64,000 nt of DNA. Source: Rehmannia glutinosa (taxonomy: Eukaryota > Streptophyta > Magnoliopsida > Lamiales > Orobanchaceae). The stretch covers positions 17,210,711 to 17,274,710 of the forward strand of contig CM071926.1 in the NCBI GenBank assembly GCA_016081115.2, given 5' to 3'. This document shows, piece after piece, positions 22,130 to 34,680 of the stretch (the stretch's first letter is position 1; each line of letters starts with the position of its first letter). The notes beneath the pieces were generated by a model. The model was not told the DNA's origin, made no database searches, and worked only from the letters and a program-made list of their open reading frames with translations. The position numbers were made by a program, and so were the translations under genes.

Positions 22130-23948
22130 AAGTCTGGCTAAAGACTTTAAATTTAGCGCCTCTTGGAAGGCAACCCAAGCTCATTTTACTTGCTTTCATA
22201 GTTAGATTAGTTAGAATGTTTGTGTTTTATTAGTAGTAGTCATGTTGCATCTCACCCCTATCCCTTTTGCATGCTCATTACGCGATTCTTGTAAAATTAT
22301 GTACAAAAGGTGCTTATTGTGATATAATTTGGATTGGTATTGAAATTTCGGGCATAATTGGTTATATAAATTGCCTCCATATCCTTATTCTCTATCTATG
22401 CCCACCATGTATTTGATAAAATGCCTCGGTGAGAAATTTAACACTTTTGCATACCCTTCTTGGTTTATTGTTGGGAGTTCACATATTGATTACAATTATA
22501 TGACATTAATGTCTCCCATGGTCTTCGTATGATATTGTGGTACTTTACCCCATTGCTCGTTTCCACGTGTTTGGTTTTGTTTGACAGGTTGGTATTGTGC
22601 CTCCTAAATCATAGAAAGGCAAGGAAAAAGCGATCGGCCCTATGGAGTGCTACCAATTGGCCCTGTTGCTTCTCTTTCACCCCACGATTCTGACGAGGAG
22701 TTTCACCTCCTCCATTGAGGACAATGGTTATATTAAGTTTGGGGGAGTGGTAATACCTTTTTTTGTTTGTGATCCTACTTTCTTCGGGTTTTTTTAGTTG
22801 TTAAAAAAAATGCCGAGTCCCTATATATTTGCTTTGAGTTGAGTCAAGTCGAGTCATTTGTTGAACTGTAGAACTGCATGACTAAGTGAATTTGTCGAAT
22901 ATGAGTTAAACAGTCAAAAGAGCATGTGTTTGAGCGGTGATCTATGTTTCGTTCCATTAATTCCATCTACATGCATAATTCAGTTGATTTATTTGAAAAT
23001 GATTTATGAAGTTGAGTGTTTCTTGTATGATCCCACCAGATTCTAGAACTTGTCTGATCACTAGTCGAGGCGAAATCCTAGGTGAAGTAACATTAAGGAA
23101 ATGATTTAGGCCATCTTTGAACAAGCTAGAGCCAAAAATGCCTACCTTTATATTATATATTTTCACTAGTGTCCCCTTTGAGCCTGTTAAACATGTTCTT
23201 TGGCAACAAATCTTATACCTTGAGCCTACATGTGAAAATCATAATTACCCATCCCTCATACACACAAAATGTTGAAGGTTGATGAGGGTATGATAAGTAG
23301 GGTATATGTTCACTTGCATGAAGTTGCCGAGAAAAAAAAAACAAAATATGAACCCTCATGTATAAAAATATGCAAAAGAATAAGTTTGGGGGTTTCGAAA
23401 AAAAATCCAGTGAATTTAGGCTCATAAAAGGAGAACAACGGAGAATTCAACAAAAGTGAAGGTAGCTATTTTGTTTGGCAATGGTGATTTGAAGTGATAA
23501 TTGTGTGTTTGGGTGAGTTGAGCCACTTAATCCTATATTTTCCTACCTTACCCTAAGCCCACATTACAAGCCTTGAAAGTCCTATTGATCCTTGTGTTAC
23601 ATTAACCTACATTAGTGGAGATTAGTGTGAATGACAAGCTTATGGAATCCAGTAAGCATTTTATCTGGATATTCAGAAAGTGGATCATTTTGATAACACT
23701 TGATTGCGTGAATCTATTTGAATAAGGTAAACGGAGTTGGCATGTACATTCCACACTTTTGATCACAATGTTAAAATGCATGTTTGATTGGTAGTGAAAC
23801 GAGTATTGAGACAAATGATTTTAGTCGTGAAGTTTTGCAGTTAGTCGGGTCGAATAAGTTTTCTATATTTTTGTGTCTTGGATACTTCGTATTCTTCAAG
23901 AGTTTGTAATTGCTTGAGGACAAACAATATTCTAAGTTTGGGGGTATT
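22130..23948 (+). other. 3' internal non-coding region of element A
   Basis: No ORF with support. It shares ordered blocks with 46010-48095 of element B (aggcaacccaagc, ctctccattgaggacaatg, gaactgcatgactaagtgaa, ctagaacttgtctgatcactagtcgagg, cctattgatccttgtgttaca). This shows the two non-autonomous families are related. It ends in the purine tract aagtttgggggtat before the 3' LTR. Confidence 0.75.
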
Positions 23949-25345
23949 TGTTCACTTGGTTTTATACCATTGATTTGGGCTTATAGACTTGAGTTTTGTG
24001 TTATTTTTGAGTATTTTGAGTTGTTTTTATTATATCTCATAGGTTAGGCATTAAATTCCGTTGTTTCGAGTCATTTGAGTGGCCAAGCCATGTTGAGGGC
24101 CAATTATATTGAGTCTAGAGTCATTGTAATGAGTCGTGTGTCAAAAGACGCAAGGATGATCAAACAACGAGAGATTGATTGGAAGAAATGCCCAAACGCA
24201 TATGAAATTTCCATCACTGGCAGGGTTTCGTATTTTGGCCATAACTCTCTCTACAAAATTGATATTAAGCTGATGCAAGTGGCTATGGAAAGCTAAGAGA
24301 TAGGGCTACAACTTTCATGAAGGGAGCAAAAGCAAATTCGGGCATTTTCTGGGGGCGCTGCAACGCCCAAGGCCGGGGGCTACAGCGCCCGTGGGTGGAC
24401 AAAACAATGAAAGTCCGGTTTTTGGATCTAAAAGGAGGGTACTATAAATAGATACATGGGAGGCTTGATCTAGGGCATGGAGGACACTTGGGGATGAAAA
24501 CCAACACCACCAAGACACAATGGAAGAGTTGGGGAAGTGGATTGAAGACATTTATCATCTAGAAATAGATAAGATTCTTCTTTAATCTCTTTAATTCTTT
24601 TTTTGTTGTTTCTTGTATATCATTTGAGATGCATTCTCATTTGATTATGGGTATTTGTATTTTCATCATGAGCTAAACTTTATAATTCTAGAGGGATGAT
24701 GTAATCTATGTTTGAACTTATGTTTTGATATTGTGGTTTGTCAATCTAGATTTCCCAATCTATTTGTGCTATTTGAATTTATTGCTTCTAAATTACTTGA
24801 TCAATAATTTAGAGTGTTTGGTGTATTTGATTTGACACTTGAGAGAGGTAATTGAATACATGGCCTTGAAATAGCATAGCCTAGGATTTCATAGAATTGA
24901 GAGATTTGTGAATCCTTTGAAGTCATCAACCAAGATTCATAGTTTTTATTGAGATTTCAATTGGTGATTTTTATAGATATTGATTTCCCAATGTGATCTA
25001 AAATCATTTGGCACTCAAGAGAGGAAATGATTATTGAGAAATCTAGACTTATAAATTGGTAATTTGTGATTGGTATACCATATTGATAATATAAGGGAAA
25101 ACTAGATTCATCACACCTCTAGAATTCATTATCCCATAAACTTAGATGTTTAGATTTTGATTAGTTACATCTAGTTATTTTTATTTATAAATTGAGATAT
25201 CCACCTATTATTGATCTGTCAAATATAACATAGGTAATTTATACTTGGTACTTATACACGCATTCCCTGTGGATACGACAACCCTACTCATATCACTATA
25301 TTAAAACTTGACACCGTAGACTTGCGGTTAGAAAATTCTCTAACA
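23949..25345 (+). repeat. 3' LTR of element A, intact
   Basis: 1397 bp, TG...CA. It keeps the uninterrupted target tttcgtattttggccataact (about 24225-24247) into which the viral unit inserted in the other LTR. A TATA box TATAAATA lies at 24443-24450, after the G+C-rich palindromic block 24348-24405. Confidence 0.92.
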
Positions 25346-25350
25346 CTGGT

Positions 25351-25549
25351 TCATTAATTAGAGGGATAATTACAAAAACAACCCACAAGAACACTAACAA
25401 GGATATCTTGCTTTAGATGATAGAAACAAATTCTATATTACAGCTCTATTTGAAGTATACAATTTTGAAGTGCATGTGTAATCAAGAATAAAGCCTAGTA
25501 CTCAAGATGTGCAAGTGAAAGACTTAGGCTTATGAAAGTGAAGAACAAG
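25351..25549. repeat. detached copy of a copia LTR segment
   Basis: The stretch tcattaattagaggg...gtgaagaacaag is repeated almost exactly at 26785-26982, where it runs on into the copia LTR. The same LTR text is at 33590-33765. So about 200 bp of LTR plus 35 bp of flank lies on both sides of the hAT-like element. Confidence 0.8.
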
Positions 25550-26760
25550 GGTGTGCACGGTCCGGTCCGGTCCGGAGATTTAGAAATTTCCAGAACCATC
25601 CCGAAGTTCGGAGATCCCAAATTTAAATCTCCAGAACCGAACCATAATAAAAAATCTCCGTCCCGAAAGTTCGGTACGGTTCGGGACGGAGATTCGGTTC
25701 TAATGGGACGGTATAGAACGGTTCGGGATGGTTCGGAGAAACGGAGATTAAAATATTTCACAAATAAGACACACAAAAAATGTGAAAAGAAAAACCAGTG
25801 TAAAAATCATTAAACGGTTATACTTCCAATCTTTTCTTTAGTGCAATTTCAAAAATACATACTAAAACTATTAGTACTATACGAGTTTAACTTTTTGATA
25901 TTTTATTATTTTATATTTAACTTGTACATAAAATTTCTTTAATTCATATTTAATCTTTTTGATTTTTCTTTTTGGATTTTAACATAATATGTTTCAGATA
26001 TTGTGTTATTCGTAATAGTAGTAAAAGTGTAGAATCTCAACGAATGACAAATTTAGTAGTCTCTATTACACAATAATATTATATAATCTTGGCACATTGC
26101 CATGGGCTCTTGACTTAAGAAAAATTTAATTGACTAATAACTTTGATAAACTAATATGAAACAAAAATCTATAGTTTCAATGTCTTAATTTCTTGTTAGA
26201 CGATTACTCTAGTTTATGTGCAATGTACTAATCATTTAACTAATTTTAATTCAATTAATTTTCTTGATTAGAGGATGAGTCTAGTTATGATCCTTAATGA
26301 GAAAAAATCATCAAATTTAAACATTTTCTACAAATCAAATATGATTTTATAGTTTCATTTATTGGTTCATTTAAATAAATTAATATGACGTAACTGTTAG
26401 TGAATTAAATATATATTCAATTATTCATTTGATATATTGATAAAATATGCCAAATTTTTAATTTGATAATTTTTAGTATTATATAGTATTGAATTTCAAA
26501 AGAATGTTTAGTTAATTCAATATCAAAATATAAATAAGATAAAAATATTATATATGTATATATAAAAATTATTTTAAAATTAGTTCTAGTTTCGGATATT
26601 CGGTTCGGTACGATTCTCGGTATGGATATTTGAAAAATCTTCAGAATCGTACCATGTAAATTTTCGGGACGGTTCGGTTCGGAGAAAGTCAAAAAGTCAA
26701 CGGATATTTTCGGTTCGGATATCGGTTCGGGTTCGGTGATCTCCAAGTCCCATGCACACC
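25550..26760. mobile_element. hAT-like element with GGTGTGCA ends
   Basis: Starts GGTGTGCACGGTCCGGTCCG and ends ...cccatgcacacc, an inverted pair. Both sub-terminal parts are rich in cggttcgg repeats (25550-25745 and 26590-26740, inverted). The centre is AT-rich and non-coding. No target duplication is found at its edges; instead they join duplicated LTR sequence. A decayed relative is at 61692-61868. Confidence 0.7.
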
Positions 26761-26808
26761 TCTATCATCCAGGTAGCAGCTGGTTCATTAATTAGAGGGA
26801 TAATTACA

Positions 26809-27671
26809 AAAACAACCCACAAGAACACTAACAATGATATCTTGCTTTGGATGATAGAAACAAATTCAAGATTACAACTCGATTTGAAGTATACAATTTT
26901 GAAGTGCAAGTGTAATCAAGAATAAAGCCTAGTACTCAAGATGTACAAGTGAAAGACTTAGGCTTATGAAAGTGAAGAACAAGAGTTTTACTTGTGTTTG
27001 TATTGCTTGTGTTGTTATGTCTTGTTGCTTCAATCCTTCATTTATTTATAAGAGAGGTCTTGGATTTGATTTACAGACATAGGCTCCTCCTTGGAGATTG
27101 AAATCTACAAAAAAATTCAAATCAAATGGAGATTATAGTTGTTAGAAATCAATTCCTTAAAATCATGAAAAGTTGTATGCATTACTCAGCGGATAGTTTC
27201 TTTGATAAAACATTAGTCGACCGGTTGAACACAAATGAAATAATTCTAATATAACTTGAAAATAACCCTGTTGGACCGGTCCAAGGGGGGTTGGACTAGT
27301 CGACCTCCTGTTCGACCGGTCCAACCCCATGGTGACCGGTAGTCCAACACCCTGAAAAACGAATACAGAGAGTTTGACAAAAAATAAATCTCCCCAGGCA
27401 CCTGTCGACCTCCTGGGGATTTTCGTACGTCTCGTTTCTGTTTCATAAATTAAACTTTCAGGCACGGGTTGCCTTCTAGGGCGATCGGTTGAACACGAGA
27501 CGTAAGTGTTGTCCAATTTTTGTCAAAATTAAACTTTAAGAAATACTCCGAAAAATTAGTAAAAACATTTTAAATCGATTGAGAGTATTTGAACAACATT
27601 TAGGGACATTGTTTTGGTAAAACTTAGTTAAATAAATTCATCAAAATTACGATAAAAATATTTATCTAACA
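26809..27671 (-). repeat. 3' LTR of the copia element, truncated
   Basis: Matches 33584-34412 closely, including the GACCGGTC palindrome block (27200-27480). The segment corresponding to 33219-33583 is absent, so recombination or deletion removed the outer end near 26809. Confidence 0.85.
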
Positions 27672-29000
27672 AACTCCCCCTTTTTATGATTACAAACCAA
27701 AACAATTTTAAGAGGTCGATTTTGAAAATAAAACAAATTTTTCCGGTCTAAAGTAACTATCCATTTTGAGCGACACTTTTCATGCAAAAGAATCATAAGG
27801 ATGGGAGTAAAAATATTTCAAAACTTTTTGTAAAAGGTCCCCCTATCAACATGCACAACAAGAGTAATTGTAGAAGAAAACTACTAAAAGCTATAAGCTC
27901 AACTTTTACACTTTGAGCTAAGATATCAAGAGCTTAGAAGCTCCCCCTGTCAAAAAGAAATCATTAGGCATGTATAAAAGTCCATAATCCATCCATGGGA
28001 TTAAGTTATATTCTCAGCTTTTGGCTTTTTCATCCATAGTTTTTCGCGAGCTTTTTCTAGCTTCTTTGAGCTTATGAGCTTATTTCATGTTTCTCCTCCT
28101 TTGGAATCATCAAAAAGAATGTTAGCACGATAAAAACATCATATAACCATATCAAAGTGTGCAATTCAACCGAATGATCGAGCTTTTGAGCATAAAGCTT
28201 AAAATTCCAAATAATAAGGAAATATTCGAGAAGATGATTTGTAAAAGCTCATATGAATAACAAAACATGATCTCTATAAACTGATAAGACTTTTGAAATC
28301 AAGAGAATCATGTTTGGAATGAAATTTCATTGAAACATTTTGTCGAATACTTGGCATGCATAGAATAAAAACGAAGATATACATAACGCTTGTAAATGTA
28401 ATCAAACCCAAAAATTCATCACCAAATGCAATGCTATAAAAATTATCCATCAACAATCTACATGCCCAACACAATGATACAACAATTTCATTGAAATACC
28501 CAAATATAAACATTTTCTCAAGTGTTCTACCCAATTGAGATTAAAAAGGAATTAAACTTACCAATTAATCAGAGACGTCGGGCAATAATGATGAGATACC
28601 AATAATATAAGTAAAAAAAATATAGAATTTACAAGAAAGAAATCATTTGGAGTGAATTGTGTGTGAAATTTGCAAAGGGGTGCGAAAGTAGTGAAAATTA
28701 TGAAAAATAACGAAGTTTGAGAACAAAGACTGCCTTAACCAAAAATTGGCCTAGGTCGACCGGTCCAAGGGGTGGTCGACCGGTCCAGGCCCTTGGTCGG
28801 ACGGTCAACCCCCTTGGTCATCCGGTCTGTGGAGCAAATTTTCAGTCTCTGTCCAAATTTTGAGTAAAAAATTCAATTTTCACCTCTACGTTTTAAAAGC
28901 GCACAAAATACAAACATAGACCTTATTCGATATGCATTATGCCTAAACAAGCTCGAATTAAAGCAAAAGACTCGACGGTTAGCGGTTTTGTAAAAATATC
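27672..29000 (-). other. 3' non-coding region of the copia element
   Basis: From the end of RNase H to the purine tract (27672-27685). No credible ORF. GGTCGACCGGTCC palindromes like those of the LTR recur at 28745-28825. Confidence 0.7.
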
Positions 29001-29069
29001 CGCGAGTTGATCTTGAGACGGAATGAAACACATCTCAATTTTTTGTTTGGAAATGCAATCTCTTAGAAA

Positions 29070-30132
29070 ATGATGACGAACCTCAATATGTTTAGTTCGG
29101 TTATGATGAACCGGGTTTTGAGCAATATTTATAGCGGACGTTTTATCACAAAAAATTGGAGCATTTTCAAAAAGAACATTTGTAATCCGCTAAGGTTTGT
29201 TTCATCCAAAGCAATTGAGTGCAACAAAAGGCCATGGAAATGTATTCGGCTTCGACCGTAGATAAGGATGCACAATTTTGCTTTTTCAAAAACCAAGATA
29301 TGAGGCAATCGCCTAAAAATTGACATGATCCGGAGGTGATTTTGCGATCATCAATATTTTCCGCATAGTCCGAATGACCATATCCTTTAAGAGAATTGTT
29401 TTTGTTATTTGGATAAAATAAACCATATGAAATAATGTCTTTTATATATTGAAAAATCCTTTTAACGACACTAATATGATATTCTTTGAAATTGCTTTAA
29501 AAACGAGCACATAGGCATACATCATGAAGAATATCGGGTCTACTTTCGGTTAAATAAAGTAAACTACCAATTATACCTCGATATTTTGATTCATCAACCG
29601 ACTTGTCTTTTTCATCCTTGTTGAGCTTGACATTTGTTGCCATAGGAGTAGTGACGATTCTTCCTTCTTCAATTCCGAACTTATTTAGGAGTTCTTTGGT
29701 ATACTTTAATTGTGATATGTAGATATCTTCTTGACTTTGCTTAATTTGGAGTCCAAGGAAGAAATGGAGCTCCCCCATCATACTCGAATTCACCTTGCAT
29801 TAACTTGGAAAATTTCCTGCCTTATTTCGAACAATATTGCCTTGATCATCGAGTTTGTTCCGGAATACCCATTTTGTTCCAATAATTATTTGTGAAGAAG
29901 GACAAGGTACCAATTCCCAAACATCATTCATTTCGAATTGATTCAAATCCTCTTGCATTTCTAAAAACCAATCCTCATCTTCAATTGCTTCCTTTGCATT
30001 TTTAGGCTCTTTTTGAGAGATAAGAGTTTTTTCGGCAAATTTCCTTCTGGTCATTACCTTGTCTAGAGGGTCCCTAATTATGATATTTTTAGGATGATCT
30101 CCTTTGAATTTTAGAGCTACGGGGAGATCCAA
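29070..30132 (-). pseudogene. copia reverse transcriptase/RNase H with RT core deleted
   Basis: The RT N-terminus is present (EAIEDEDWFLEMQEDLNQFE, then GTKWVFRNK; 29800-30132). It stops at about 29805 and jumps to sequence matching the region just after the palm (MMGELHFFLGLQIKQ, 29497-29793). The catalytic YVDD segment is missing, so polymerase activity is lost. RNase H follows in another frame (about 29150-29390), with GHSDYAENIDDRKITSG and STVEAEYISMA. Integrase upstream of RT confirms Ty1/copia. Confidence 0.88.
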
Positions 30133-31102
30133 ATTATCACCTTTTCTTCTTGTGGAATATTTGAAGTTGAAGGTTGATCATTTGATGTACAAGGTTGATC
30201 ATTTTGAGCATCACTTGGAATAATTGGTTCAATATCATCTTCCTCATCACTTTCATCATTGGGTATCCTTTCAACACCCGAAGCTTCATTGAATTTGACG
30301 TGAATAGATTCTTCAACCACCATGCTAGTCTTATTGTAAACCCGATATGCGTTGCTCTTAGTAGAGTATCCCATAAATATTCCTTCATCGGCCTTAGGAT
30401 CAAGTTTGTCCAATTGATCCTTAGTATTCAAAATAAAACACTTACACCCAAATATTTTGAAGTAACTAATATTTGGAGTTCTTCCTTTTCAAAGCTCATA
30501 TGATGTTTTATTTAACTTAGGACAAAAGTAAACATGATTAATAACATAGCATGCGCTACTTACGGCTTCGGCCCAAAAATAATTTGGAAGAGAAAATTCA
30601 TTGAGCATTGACCGGCTCATTTCTTGAAGAGTCCGATTCTTCCTTTCGGCTACTCCATTTTGTTGTGGTGTTCTTGAAGCTGAAAAATTATGAGCATATC
30701 CCTTAGTTTCACACAAGACTTTAAATTCACCATCAAATTCACCGCCTCGATCACTTCGAACAGACTTAATGGTATCTTCCTTTTCATTTTCAATAAGTTT
30801 ACATAACTTAGCAAACTCAAAAACGGCATCACTTTTATTGGCAAGAAAAATAGCCCAAGTATATCTAGAATAATCATTGACTATAACGAAGTGTAATGTT
30901 TTCCACTTAGACTAGTCGTACCAATATCCCCGTACAAATCACGATGAAGTAATTGTAGAGGCTTGGTTGTGTAAATTTCATTTTTGGGCTTAAAACTACT
31001 TATAACTAATTTGTTCTTTTGACAAGTGTCACATAAGCCAATATTTTCAAAACTCAATTTGGGTAGTCCTTTTACATGTTGGTTTTTGTAAATATTTTGC
31101 AA
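30117..31102 (-). pseudogene. copia integrase, frameshifted
   Basis: The zinc-binding part ends in GLCDTCQKNK (31030-31060) and the first catalytic Asp is in HRDLYGDIG (30925-30960). The core continues in other frames, with the conserved SRTPQQNGVAERKNRTLQE segment near 30600-30680 that holds the catalytic Glu. The C-terminal part (30117-30431) carries GYSTKSNAYRVYN and an acidic linker to RT. Three frames are needed to read it. Confidence 0.85.
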
Positions 31103-31146
31103 ATTTTTGATTCCAACATGTCCAAGTCGCCTATGCCATAAACTAG

Positions 31147-31554
31147 TTAAATCATTATTGGCGACAAGACAAGAAACATTTTGACTAACAAAATCATTTG
31201 TACAAATTTTGTAAAAATTGCCTTTTTTATTTGCTTCACAAATAATTTTATCATTTTTAAGAATAAGACATTTTTCTTTATGAAAACAACATTATAATTT
31301 GAATCACAAAGTTGGCTAACACTTATCAAATTAAACTTAAGCCCTTCAACTAATAAAACATTACTAAGAGAGAAAGAAGAATTACCAATTTCTCCATTTC
31401 CAAGAATTCTTCCCTTGCCATTCCTGAACATAATCACACATTCTTCTTGGAGCTTGATGTTGGTAAAAAGATCTCTCTTGCCAGTCATGTGGCATGAACA
31501 CCCACTGTCCACGAGCCATTTTGAATCTTCAGTAATGGTTATAGCCCCTAGCAC
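31147..31554 (-). pseudogene. copia protease region
   Basis: The active-site motif WLVDSGCSCHMTG at residues 13-25 is the DSG form of retroviral-type aspartic protease used by copia elements. Upstream 31555-31850 is in another frame and belongs to the gag-protease linker. Downstream sequence passes into integrase with a frame change. Confidence 0.85.
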
Positions 31555-32009
31555 TTACAAATGAATCATTTTCAGGTACCCTATAATTTTGGGGTCCATG
31601 GGGGTTAGGTTTGAGACCTTTGGGTCTCCAAAAATAGCTAAAGTTGTTTTACAATTTACAATCATTTGCATAGTGTCCATTTTTACCACAATAAAAATAA
31701 ATAAAATTATTAGGACTACTAGCACGTATAAAAGTCGGACCTTGGTCATTTTTCTTAGAAACATTTTGAAAAGGTTTATAGCCAAGTCATAATTTAGAAT
31801 GCTCACTTTTTTGTGCATCAAGAATTTGTGTAACCTTATCCATGCTTAAATTAAAACGATGCACATCCTTTTTCAAAATTTCAATCTCTTTTGTGAGCAT
31901 TTATTTTTCGGAATCAAGAGCATGCATTTTAGTAATAGTAATAGCGTGAGCACGATCAAGTGATTCATAAGAAGTAAATAATTGTTTTTTCCAATTTGAG
32001 CTCTTTAAA

Positions 32010-33153
32010 CTAATTTTTCAAAAGTTTGTATTTACATATCATATCTCTAAATTCATTTTGGAGTTCATCATAATCACATTGAAATTCATCAACTAAAGAA
32101 GAGGATGAAGAGTTAGAGCGTATCTCGTTGTTTTCATTGTCTGTGGCCATGAGACCATGTTCGACTTCTTCTTCCTCGTCGGATGTGGCAAGTAGCTCAT
32201 CCCAAGTTTTTGCTTCCGCATTAGAGCTTTCTTCTTGGGAAAAGGCTTTTTCTTCTTTTGATGATCCTCTGCTAATTTTGGGCAATCAGCTATGTAGTGT
32301 CCGGGTTTCCCGCATTTGAAACACGAGTTATCTCTTGATTTTCTTGCCTTATTTTTATTCACAAATCTGGCAAATTTTCGAACAAGAGCGGCCGTCTCCT
32401 CATCATCTTCGTCACTACCATAATATGAAATATTAGAAGAAGATGCTATATAAGCCTTTAGGAATAATTTGCATACTCGATTGAGAGGTGGATGGTTTGA
32501 AATTTTCCTCTCTTTAAGATATACTTTGTAGATGAGGAGGTTCCCAATGAGCTCATCGAATTTGAGTGTTTCGAGATTTTGAGCTTCCGTGATTGCCATC
32601 ACTTTTTCCGACCATGAACTCGGGAGAGCATTTAGAGCTTTGGCGACTTTGTCTTCTTCGGATGTGACTTTCCCAAGTGCCACAAGAGGATTGACTATGT
32701 TGTCAAGCCTTTTCACCATCTTTGAAATATTTTCTCCATCAAGCATAATGAAGTTTTCGAAATCTTTCATGATTTTAACTTGACTTTCTTTGTACCCTCA
32801 TAGATGGTTTCCAATTTTTTCCAAACTTCATGTGTGGATCTAATGCCTCTAATACGATTATAATCGGTGGAGGTAAGAGAATAATGTAAAACATTTAATG
32901 CCTTACCGTTTAGAGAAAACAACTTCTTGTCATTATCGTCAAATTCCTTGAAGGTTTTGAGAACCGAGGTGCCATCCTCCAATTTCTTGGTTGGTTGAGC
33001 TATCCCTTCAATAACTGCATTCCATATATTGAACCCGCACCCTTGTAAGAAGCACTCCATTCGGTCTTTCCAAAAAGCATAATTGTTGGCGTCGAATAGT
33101 GGTGGCTTGTTGGTGGAGATGCCGGTGGTGAGGTAGCTTTCACTCGTAGCCAT
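32010..33153 (-). pseudogene. copia gag
   Basis: ATG at 33153. The N-terminal gag domain (NKPPLFDANNYAFWKDRMEC, residues 14-33) is typical of plant copia gag. A CCHC knuckle CFKCGKPGHYIADC lies near 32290-32330. Reading changes frame at about 32768 and again near 32285, so the protein would be interrupted. The last part is acidic and Ser-rich. Gag forms the virus-like particle and binds RNA. Confidence 0.85.
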
Positions 33154-33198
33154 AGATCTTTTCTCTTTACTCGCAATGAAGAAACGAGTTTGCTAAAA

Positions 33199-33217
33199 CG
33201 TTTGGCTTTGATACCAC
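33199..33217 (-). other. primer binding site of the copia element
   Basis: TGGTATCAAAGCC on the minus strand, two bases from the LTR end; initiator tRNA-Met type. Confidence 0.8.
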
Positions 33218-33218
33218 T

Positions 33219-34412
33219 TGTTAGTCCAAGTGGCTGCGATTATCTAGAGGGGGAGGTGAATACATTATGCCGATTTTTCCGATTTGACCCTCTTTTCCGA
33301 ATGTAGAAACAATAACAAGAATGTAAATGCGGGAAAATAAACAACACTCGATGATTTAGAGAAGTTCAACCCCCTAGGGCCTAATCTTCTACCACCCCGG
33401 TATATCTGAAGTGGATTTCAAAAAAAAAAAGAAATTTTATTAATAGCACCAAACTATTACACTTTCACCTTGAAGAGCACCACACTCTTCTTACAATACC
33501 ACCAAGAAGATTACCACAATCTTCTTACACCTATGAAGAGTACCACACTCTTCAACACCTAAAATCACCCAAGTGTGCTCTTACCACAAGAACACTAACA
33601 AGGATATCTTGCTTTGGATGATAGAAAAAAATTCAAGATTACAACTCGATATGAAGTATACAATTTTGAAGTGCAAGTGTAATCAAGAATAAAGTCTAGT
33701 ACTCAAGTTGTGCAAGTGAAAGACTTAGGCTTATTACAACAAGAATATGAAAGTGAAGAACAAGAGTTTTGCTTGTGTTTGTATTGCTTGTGTTGTTATC
33801 TCTTGTTGCTTCAATCCTTCATCTATTTATAGGAGATGTAATGAATTTGATTTTCAGACATAGGCTCCTCCTTGGATATTGAAATCTATAAAAAAATGCA
33901 AATCAAATGGAGATTATAGCTGTTAGAAATCAATCCCTTAAAATCATAAAGTGTTGTCTGCTGCTCAACGGATAGTTTGTTGATAAAACATTAGGTCGAC
34001 CGGTTGAACACAAATGAAAGAATTCGAATATAACCCTGTTGGACCAGTCCAAGGGGGGTTGGACCAGTCGACCTCCTGTTCGATCGGTCCACCCCCATGG
34101 TGACCGGTCCAATGCCCTGAAAAACAAATACAGAGAGTTTGACAAAAAATAAATCTCCCCATGCACCGGTTGACAAAGTGGTCGATCTCCTGGGGATTTT
34201 CGTACGTCTCGTTTCTTTTTCAGAAATCAAACTTTTAAGCACGGGTTGCCTTCTAGGGTGATTGGTTGAACATGAGACATGAGTGTTTCCAATATTTGTC
34301 AAAAAAAAACACAAAGAAATACTCCAAAAAATTAGTAAAAACATTTTAAATCGATTAGGAGTATTTGAACAACATTTAGGGACATTGTTTTGGTGAAAAC
34401 ATTTATCTAACA
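33219..34412 (-). repeat. 5' LTR of the copia element
   Basis: Complete. Minus-strand order: start TGTTAGATAA, a block of GGTCGACCGGTC-like palindromes (33990-34270), TATA box CTATAAATAG (33826-33835), end CTAACA. Confidence 0.85.
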
Positions 34413-34439
34413 TGGACGCCCCTTACCAGGTCATGAAGA

Positions 34440-34680
34440 TAGTCCACTTCCTCATAGTAGACGCCCCATCTCCAAACAATTTGATTTTGTGAAGGTTAAG
34501 CTTAACCCCATTCGGGCCATCTACTCTGCAGTTCACTTGAAGCTTAAGTTCGTTATAGAATCGGGGGGTAGGAGAGACTGTCAAAGACATCAAGATGACT
34601 TGGGAATGCTACGTGGTCACCTTGAAGATGAGCAAGCTACCAACACCAAATGATGAAAACACCACACATCATAAACAACA
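34440..34680 (+). pseudogene. Tat-type protease-region remnant
   Basis: Pieces such as VDAPSPNNLIL (near 34460-34490) and TWECYVVTLKM (near 34598-34630) match the conserved end of the protease region in Tat polyproteins. Several stop codons and frame changes interrupt them. Confidence 0.6.

Larger units (their letters stand above)
11442..25345 (+). mobile_element. Ty3/gypsy-type LTR retrotransposon A, non-autonomous
   Basis: The 5' LTR is 11442-11737 plus 19935-21043, about 1395 bp without the inserted unit and its target duplication. The 3' LTR is 23949-25345 (1397 bp). Both begin TGTTCACTTG and end TCTAACA. The flank CTGGT is duplicated at 11437-11441 and 25346-25350. The primer site is at 21050 and the purine tract at about 23934. 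The internal region is only 2.9 kb and holds one broken ORF with no protease, reverse transcriptase or integrase. It must have been mobilised by a related complete element. The LTRs are nearly identical outside one G+C-rich block, so insertion was fairly recent. Confidence 0.9.
26809..34412 (-). mobile_element. Ty1/copia LTR retrotransposon, degraded
   Basis: The 5' LTR is 33219-34412 (1194 bp, TG...CA on both strands) and the 3' LTR is about 26809-27671, which lacks about 365 bp of its outer end. On the minus strand the primer site TGGTATCAAAGCC lies two bases after the 5' LTR, and the purine tract AAAAAGGGGGAGTT directly precedes the 3' LTR. Gene order gag, protease, integrase, RT, RNase H identifies Ty1/copia. 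Frameshifts and a deletion of the RT core make it defective. Confidence 0.92.

Noticed and set aside
23213..23425. Minus-strand ORF with a similar one at 47404-47685
   Set aside because: Both are in the shared 3' non-coding part of elements A and B, opposite to transcription. The similarity is explained by element relatedness, and the frames are not aligned as one protein.
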